Source: Seonamhaeicola sediminis
GTDB lineage: Bacteria > Bacteroidota > Bacteroidia > Flavobacteriales > Flavobacteriaceae
DNA: 64,000 bases
Direction: 5' to 3'
Assembly: GCF_004358095.2 (NCBI RefSeq)
Contig: NZ_SMZJ02000009.1
Span: 1 to 64,000 of the forward strand
Shown: one piece after another, positions 59,101 to 64,000 of the stretch
Layout: the number at the start of each line of letters is the position of its first letter
How positions within the stretch are numbered: position 1 is the stretch's first letter
Position numbers and translations under genes: made by a program
Notes under the pieces: generated by a model
Told to the model about the DNA's origin: nothing
Databases searched by the model: none
The model's input: the letters and a program-made list of their open reading frames with translations, nothing else

Positions 59101-62100
59101 ACGGTTACTGTTGAAAAGGATAAAAAAATTATTCAAACAGAAATTATTCAGCTTAATAACAATAAAAGAGTGATTAGCATTCCCGTAACCAATAAGGACG
59201 TTGGAGGCTTTGTGGTTCATTACAGCGCATCAGTATTTAATAGTTTCCTTTCTGGAACTCACGCCATTGCTGTTCCATATCCAGAAACAGAATTAACTAT
59301 TGAGACCAAAACCTTTAGAGACCGTTTGCAACCAGGTACTGATGAAACTTGGAGTTTCAATATTAAAGGGCCTAAAGGCGATAAAGTTAGTGCTGAACTT
59401 CTAGCAAGTATGTACGATGCCTCTTTAGACCAATTTAAACCACACGTGTGGGATTTTAGCCCAATTAGTAAAAGAACTTATTATTCTCCATACAGAATTA
59501 ATAGTAATCAAAGCTTTGGCACCAAAGGTTTTACCATTCATAATGCAAATAACTACAGACCTAGCTATACAACACAATACTACGACCAATTTAATTGGTT
59601 TGGCTTTTCTATGCGGTTTAACAAATGGCAATATGACAACTATATCAAAAACATACGAGTTAAAAGATCAAAGGAATTTCATGATAACGTAAAAGAAGGC
59701 TTTATCTCAGGAACTATTAGAGACAAAGATGGGCTGCCTCTACCAGGTGCTACTGTTATGGTAAAAGGCACAACCAATGGTACCACTACAGACTTTGATG
59801 GAAACTTTACAATTAAAGCTAGCAACAATAATGAACTTGTTATTAACTATATTGGCTTTGAAACACAAATAATAACTGTTGACAGAAAGCGATTGAATAT
59901 TTCTTTATTTGAAGACAGTGCACAGTTAGATGAAGTTGTGGTAGTGGGTTATGGTACAGTGAAAAAGGAAAGTGTTGTTGGTGCTGTTTCTTCTGTCAAA
60001 AGTGACAGTTTACAAGGTGCCATTCCTGGTGTAACTGCTATACAAGGTAGTGGTTTTATTGAGGCAGACGATAAGCAAATTTATATCCGTGGTCAAGCAT
60101 CATGGAATGATTCTAAAAAACCTTTGGTCATTGTAGATGGAAAAATAGTGGAAGGAGATTTTGATACCTACATGGCGGATATTCAATCTATTGATGTTTT
60201 AAAAGATGCATCGGCCACCGCCATTTATGGCGCAAGAGGTGCTAACGGTGTTATTCTTATTACCACAAAAAGCGGGTTGAATGCCTTAACACAGGTACAG
60301 GTTAGAAAAAATTTAAAAGAAACCGCTTTTTTCTTTCCCCATTTAAAAACCGATGAAAATGGTAACGTAAGTTTTAGTTTCACCACACCCGAAGCTCTAA
60401 CCCAATGGAAACTTCAATTATTGGTGCATACTAAGAATTTAGAAAGTGCTACCACTACTTTAAAAACGGTCACTCAAAAAGAGTTGATGGTCATCCCAAA
60501 CGCACCACGTTTTTTAAGAGAAGGCGACCAAATTATCATCAGTACTAAGGTTGCAAACCTTACAGACAAACAATTAAATGGACAGGCACTATTAGTCTTA
60601 ACCGATGCTCTAACGGGAAAAAAAATAGATAGTGTTCTTGGAAATATTTCAAACATCAAAACATTTTCAATGAACGCCAATGGAAATATTAACGTATCAT
60701 GGGATTTATCAATCCCAGATGGTATTCAAGCTATTCAATATAAAGTGATTGCAAAAACCGCAGACTTTAGTGATGGCGAACAAAATGTACTTCCAGTACT
60801 ATCAAATCGTATGTTAGTTACAGAGACTTTACCTATGTGGATTAAAAGTAATGAAACCCGAACATTCACTTTAGATAAATTGAGAAATGTGTCCTCAACT
60901 ACATTGAAACATCACAAACTAACTGTAGAGATAACTTCCAATCCAGCATGGTATGCGGTTCAAGCACTACCCTACTTAATGGAATATCCGTATCAATGTA
61001 ATGAGCAAACGTTTTCTAGATATTACGCCAATGCCTTGGCAAACCATATAGTGAATTCAAATCCACGAATTCAAGAGGTATTTAATCAATGGAATTCTCA
61101 AGATGCTCTAATTAGTAATCTTGAAAAAAACCAAGAATTAAAATCTATCATCATTCAAGAGACTCCTTGGTTACAAGATGCGCAAAGCGAAACTGAACAA
61201 AAGAAACGTATAGCATTATTATTCGATTTGAACAAAATGAATAATGAATTACAATTGGCACTAGACAAACTTGATAATAATCAACTATCATCAGGGGCTT
61301 GGGCTTGGTTTAACGGTGGTTATGAAAATAGATGGATTACACAACATATTGTAACTGGATTTGGCCATTTAAAGCATTTGAATGTCTCTCAAAATGGCAC
61401 TCAAGAATACTTAACAAAAAGAGCTCTAAACTATTTAGATGAACAATTTATAAAGGAATATGAAGACCTTAGAAAATATGATACTAAAAGAGATTTGAGT
61501 AAAGACCATTTAAGCTACATGCAATTGCATTATTTATACATGCGAAGTTTCTTCCCAGAGATTGAAAAGTCTCAGGAAGTTGAAGATATTAGCAAGTATT
61601 ATTTAGCTCAAATTCAACAATATTGGTTAAAACGCTCGCTCTATGCCAAAGGCATGATGGCTTTAGTATGTCATAGAAATGATGACGCTAAAACAGCTTC
61701 TAAAATTTTAAAATCATTAAAGGAGAGCAGTATTACAAATGAAGAATTAGGAATGTATTGGAAAGAAAACACCAACTCATGGTACTGGTATCAGGCACCT
61801 ATTGAAACTCAAGCACTACTTATTGAAGCTTTTGCAGAAATAGAAAAGGATTCTGAAACTATTGACAATCTTAAAATTTGGTTGCTTAAAAACAAGCAAA
61901 CTAACAAATGGAAAACAACTAAAGCAACCACAGAAGCCGTTTATGCTTTATTGCTTCAAGGTAGTGATTGGTTATCGGTAAGTGATATGGTTGATGTTAC
62001 TGTGGGGAATGAAAAAATAGAACCTTCAAATCTTGATAATGTAAAAATTGAAGCTGGAACAGGTTATTTTAAAACGTCTTGGAATACATCTGAAATTAAA

Positions 62101-62631
62101 CCAGAGATGGCAGAAGTAAAACTTACCAAAAAAGGTGATGGTATTGCTTGGGGAGGCCTATATTGGCAATATTTTGAGGATTTAGACAAGATTACCTCAG
62201 CCGAAACTCCTATTCAATTAAAGAAAAAATTATTCATAAAAAGAAACACTGATACTGGAGAAGAAATTAATGAAATAACTTCGGAAACAAATCTTGAGTT
62301 AGGCGACTTGGTTAGAGTTCGTATTGAATTAAGAAGCGACAGGGCTATGGAATTTGTGCATATGAAAGATATGAGAGCATCTGGACTTGAACCTGTAAAT
62401 GTGCTATCTAAATACAAATGGCAAAATGGTTTAGGGTATTATGAAAGCACAAAAGATGCTAGTACAAATTTCTTTTTTGACTATTTACCCAAAGGTGTTT
62501 ATGTATTTGAATATGACTTACGTGTTAACAATGCTGGTAATATGAGTAATGGCATTATCACCATTCAAAGCATGTATGCCCCAGAGTTTAGTAGTCATAG
62601 TGAAGGTGTTAAATTACATGTTCAAAAATAA
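56107..62631 (+). CDS. alpha-2-macroglobulin family protein with inserted SusC-like domains
   Basis: 2174 residues. Signal peptide 1-19 (likely cut before Gln20; Cys17 does not sit in a lipobox). Helical region about 25-370, then macroglobulin domains: MG2-type about 580-680 (FTDRSIYRPGQTVYFKA), further MG domains to about 960, bait-region domain about 965-1130. An insertion follows at about 1199-1392: carboxypeptidase-regulatory-like domain (SGTIRDKDGLPLPGATVMVKG), DEVVVVGYGT, and a TonB-receptor plug (DGKIVEGDF, IYGARGANGVILITTKSG), with no barrel. The macroglobulin core resumes at 1401 (LKETAFFFPHL). The thioester motif is Cys1631-Asn-Glu-Gln1634 in YPYQCNEQTF. It should trap proteases in the periplasm or at the surface. 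A near-consensus promoter (TTTG, 18 nt, TATTTTGG, ending about 56081) precedes it. Confidence 0.88.
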   Translation: MKNTLLVLFFTLFINFCYTQNQDYKDLWQTVEQHEIEGLPKSALKIVEDILVKAKIEHNEPQLIKAMIFKSKFALVIEEEAQLNIINNFKNEIEKSAFPTKNILENILAQLYWQYFQQNRWKIYNRTKTTNKVDPVDFRTWDLETLFNEIHVRFQNSLQNGLMLQLEFLEKYDAILNTQKDSKTYRPSLFDFLNHNALEFYETNETHITKPAYKFEIDNPEYLGDSQTFSTLNFESKDTTSLQLHALKIYQDLIQFHLKDQSPESLVNVNIERLRFVNQHATFNEADDILLKAYKTESDHYKTHEVSALYDFEIASMLYQESKNYNPNTKKEFRWKAKESIELCQKVIKKFPESKGAEKCKILKEQIKQKSLNITAENFLPTQKHARVLVRYKNLDTLMFKAFKLNERQFEKFNKTYQKEEKWKLISTLDVSKTWEGKLRNENDYHTHTTEVLIPKLNNGRYLIVATTAEKEEDFYATTLIQVTNIALADIENDTHQIFQLINRNNGAPIVNASVEISYNIRYSNTRKIRIETSDSNGNVTIPKDETYYRNIALKVKAQNEIAYFGNYWMGNRQEPDDIETHYQAFIFTDRSIYRPGQTVYFKAIVMQTKKGMSKVIPNELFYVDVYDSNDEDLAELELTTNEFGSISGEFILPNNGLNGKYYIELWSDSDKIDIDMEHSFSVEEYKRPKFETKFKPVTETFKINDSITATGTALAYAGSNISNAKVVYRVHRKVQYPKWYLWYYPQYNSEPQEITHGETTTNDKGEFEIIFKALPDQSIDKNSLPIFKYEVTADVTDINGETRSATTVINVGYHALNAHIDIDEKLDKTIKKHQITINTKNLNGEFAPATGIIKIYKLKAPNRVLRKRLWPAPDYQEFSEEAFKNLFPHDAYTNEDKPENWKKGSVVFEKSFDTKISKTLELGKIKKWLSGQYVIVLESKDKFGQLVRDQAKISLFSDDDKTLADKQIFSISSNKSTYEVGETAYVTIASAAKNISVTVTVEKDKKIIQTEIIQLNNNKRVISIPVTNKDVGGFVVHYSASVFNSFLSGTHAIAVPYPETELTIETKTFRDRLQPGTDETWSFNIKGPKGDKVSAELLASMYDASLDQFKPHVWDFSPISKRTYYSPYRINSNQSFGTKGFTIHNANNYRPSYTTQYYDQFNWFGFSMRFNKWQYDNYIKNIRVKRSKEFHDNVKEGFISGTIRDKDGLPLPGATVMVKGTTNGTTTDFDGNFTIKASNNNELVINYIGFETQIITVDRKRLNISLFEDSAQLDEVVVVGYGTVKKESVVGAVSSVKSDSLQGAIPGVTAIQGSGFIEADDKQIYIRGQASWNDSKKPLVIVDGKIVEGDFDTYMADIQSIDVLKDASATAIYGARGANGVILITTKSGLNALTQVQVRKNLKETAFFFPHLKTDENGNVSFSFTTPEALTQWKLQLLVHTKNLESATTTLKTVTQKELMVIPNAPRFLREGDQIIISTKVANLTDKQLNGQALLVLTDALTGKKIDSVLGNISNIKTFSMNANGNINVSWDLSIPDGIQAIQYKVIAKTADFSDGEQNVLPVLSNRMLVTETLPMWIKSNETRTFTLDKLRNVSSTTLKHHKLTVEITSNPAWYAVQALPYLMEYPYQCNEQTFSRYYANALANHIVNSNPRIQEVFNQWNSQDALISNLEKNQELKSIIIQETPWLQDAQSETEQKKRIALLFDLNKMNNELQLALDKLDNNQLSSGAWAWFNGGYENRWITQHIVTGFGHLKHLNVSQNGTQEYLTKRALNYLDEQFIKEYEDLRKYDTKRDLSKDHLSYMQLHYLYMRSFFPEIEKSQEVEDISKYYLAQIQQYWLKRSLYAKGMMALVCHRNDDAKTASKILKSLKESSITNEELGMYWKENTNSWYWYQAPIETQALLIEAFAEIEKDSETIDNLKIWLLKNKQTNKWKTTKATTEAVYALLLQGSDWLSVSDMVDVTVGNEKIEPSNLDNVKIEAGTGYFKTSWNTSEIKPEMAEVKLTKKGDGIAWGGLYWQYFEDLDKITSAETPIQLKKKLFIKRNTDTGEEINEITSETNLELGDLVRVRIELRSDRAMEFVHMKDMRASGLEPVNVLSKYKWQNGLGYYESTKDASTNFFFDYLPKGVYVFEYDLRVNNAGNMSNGIITIQSMYAPEFSSHSEGVKLHVQK

Positions 62632-62640
62632 ATAATGAGA

Positions 62641-63942
62641 TTAGGTTTTAACCTTGTGAGTTACAAAAAGTGATCTTCTGAAAATTATTAATATAATCGC
62701 AAAGTATAACGCGTAACTCACAAAATGGGCAAGAACAGCACCTTGAACATTGTTAAAGGTATTTAAAAAATTAATGCTAGTAAAATAAATTGCTAATACT
62801 AAAAATGCTTCTGTTAAAATGTAATGCCAAAACATTTTTTTTGCCAGAAACTGATAAGCAATCACCAAGGATAATACTTTAACCAAATCACCTAATAGTT
62901 GCCATAAGAACAGTTCCTCAACAGGTTCAAATTCCCTAGAAAAAACTACCGTGACAATAAATGGTCTTAAAAGGTAGATAATAAGGAGCCCTAATGCTAA
63001 CTTCGGCATAACCGTTTTATAAATACTAAATACTTCTTTTTTAAATTCCTCCTTGTTATCTATTTCAGAAAACCTAGGCAAAATATACAACGCCATCAAT
63101 GACGTAACAAGCATTAAATAATAGTTTGAAACCCTTGTCATAGCCTCCCAATATCCAGCATCTTTATAACCAATATTTTCAATAATATGATTTCTAATGA
63201 CAATGGTTATCAATGGAAGAACCACTGTAGGGAACAAGGCCATAAGAGAATAAGAGCTCATTTTTTTGAAAACGTTTAGATTTACGTTTTGTGTCCTTAT
63301 TAATGGTATTAAACTTCTTCTATTGACAATTCCAACCAGTGTTATCAAAAATATGAGAGATTCAGCAATAACAACCGAAATTAAAGCTCCTCTCAATTCT
63401 TCTTGATAAATTAAAAGTAAAGCTACAGAAACACTTAATATCTGCCCTATGATATTTATAACAATTAATATCTTATACTTTGAAAAACCATTCATTATAG
63501 AAAATGAAAACATGTTTAGTGCATAAAAAGGAAGTACAATAGCAAATATTCTGATGATGTAAGCGTAATTGTTGTAGGAAGGAAACACAAAATCGTTAAT
63601 AAACTCAGCGTTGAAATAACATAATACAGATAACACTGTTGTTGCAACAAAACCAATGTAAAAAACTGTTGAGATTGTTTTACTAAGCTCCGTCAAATTC
63701 TCTTTAAAATCAGATATATATTTAACTACTCCTTTGTAAAACCCTAAAATGGCTATTGAATGAAGTGAACTGACTAAGTTTCGTAAATTTCCAATTAATG
63801 CTAAACCTTCAGCGCCTATAAATACGGCAATGGCTTTTGATGTTAATAGACCAGCAATAATTCTAGTAACCACTGAGGCTATTTGTAACGAAGTAACCTT
63901 AATTAAAACCTTCTTATTAATATAATCTATTAATCTTTTCAA
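62641..63942 (-). CDS. O-antigen translocase (Wzx-type flippase)
   Basis: 433-residue polytopic membrane protein, about 12 hydrophobic segments, of the MATE/MVF polysaccharide-transporter superfamily. The N-terminus KVTSLQIASVVTRIIAGLLTSK (about 15-36) and GAEGLALIGNLRN (about 43-55) are typical of the WzxE-like O-antigen translocases, which flip lipid-linked repeat units to the periplasmic face. Complete in the window; its stop is 9 bp from the convergent alpha-2-macroglobulin gene. A surface-polysaccharide locus may continue beyond the right edge. Confidence 0.85.
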   Translation of the reverse strand: MKRLIDYINKKVLIKVTSLQIASVVTRIIAGLLTSKAIAVFIGAEGLALIGNLRNLVSSLHSIAILGFYKGVVKYISDFKENLTELSKTISTVFYIGFVATTVLSVLCYFNAEFINDFVFPSYNNYAYIIRIFAIVLPFYALNMFSFSIMNGFSKYKILIVINIIGQILSVSVALLLIYQEELRGALISVVIAESLIFLITLVGIVNRRSLIPLIRTQNVNLNVFKKMSSYSLMALFPTVVLPLITIVIRNHIIENIGYKDAGYWEAMTRVSNYYLMLVTSLMALYILPRFSEIDNKEEFKKEVFSIYKTVMPKLALGLLIIYLLRPFIVTVVFSREFEPVEELFLWQLLGDLVKVLSLVIAYQFLAKKMFWHYILTEAFLVLAIYFTSINFLNTFNNVQGAVLAHFVSYALYFAIILIIFRRSLFVTHKVKT

Positions 63943-64000
63943 TTAATGTGTAAGCCTTTAAAAAATTAATTCTATGAAATTAAAATGATTACAATGCCAT
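63943..64000. other. right-edge sequence upstream of the flippase gene
   Basis: 58 bp with no recognisable signal. The end of an upstream minus-strand gene could lie just outside. Confidence 0.4.

Overview
The window is a low-GC chromosomal segment from a member of the Bacteroidota, most likely family Flavobacteriaceae. Evidence: the 16S rRNA gene, promoters of the TTTG-N19-TAnnTTTG type, a near absence of Shine-Dalgarno sequences, a SusC/SusD-type pair, SDDD-type surface lipoproteins, and the families present (DUF5723, Porin_10-like, DUF1569, Mpl-like ligase). I cannot name the genus from the sequence alone.

Layout. 1-2421: minus-strand 16S rRNA gene, its leader and two tandem rRNA promoters; 23S lies outside the window to the left. 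2422-11016: putative porin, RNase HII, a large lipoprotein with a propeller-like C-terminus, a YejK/NdpA-type nucleoid protein, a PPK2 polyphosphate kinase and an amidinotransferase-fold hydrolase. 11167-16705: minus-strand metabolic genes, namely two different citrate synthases (bacterial and mitochondrial type), enolase and CarA. 16813-34276: the str/S10/spc/alpha ribosomal superoperon, all on the minus strand, rpsL to rplQ. It includes fusA, secY, infA and rpoA, plus rpmJ and rpmD, which are easily missed because they are short. It lacks tuf, adk and map at the places where many bacteria have them.

34455-43895: an Omp85-family protein, a SusC/SusD-like uptake operon with two accessory lipoproteins, and rlmB. 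43953-46191: rhomboid protease and rarA, divergent. 46229-51784: a compact minus-strand six-gene run, radC, polysaccharide-deacetylase-like, yjjG, a lipoprotein, DUF5723 and a coiled-coil exported protein. 51928-55956: DUF1569, a dienelactone-hydrolase-type enzyme, Mpl-like ligase and a TPR protein. 56107-62631: a 2174-residue alpha-2-macroglobulin-family protein. 62641-63942: an O-antigen-flippase-like transporter.

The most unusual object is the alpha-2-macroglobulin protein. A complete SusC-type N-terminal module (carboxypeptidase-regulatory-like domain plus TonB-receptor plug, without a barrel) is inserted just after the bait-region domain and before the thioester half of the molecule. The second point of interest is regulatory architecture inside the ribosomal superoperon: a three-hairpin leader ending in a terminator-like stem between rpsJ and rplC, a terminator plus -7 box between rpsK and rpsD, alternative pairings between rpsD and rpoA, and a 73-bp leader duplicated directly in front of rpsM and rpsK. 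No CRISPR array, insertion sequence, phage or tRNA was seen.
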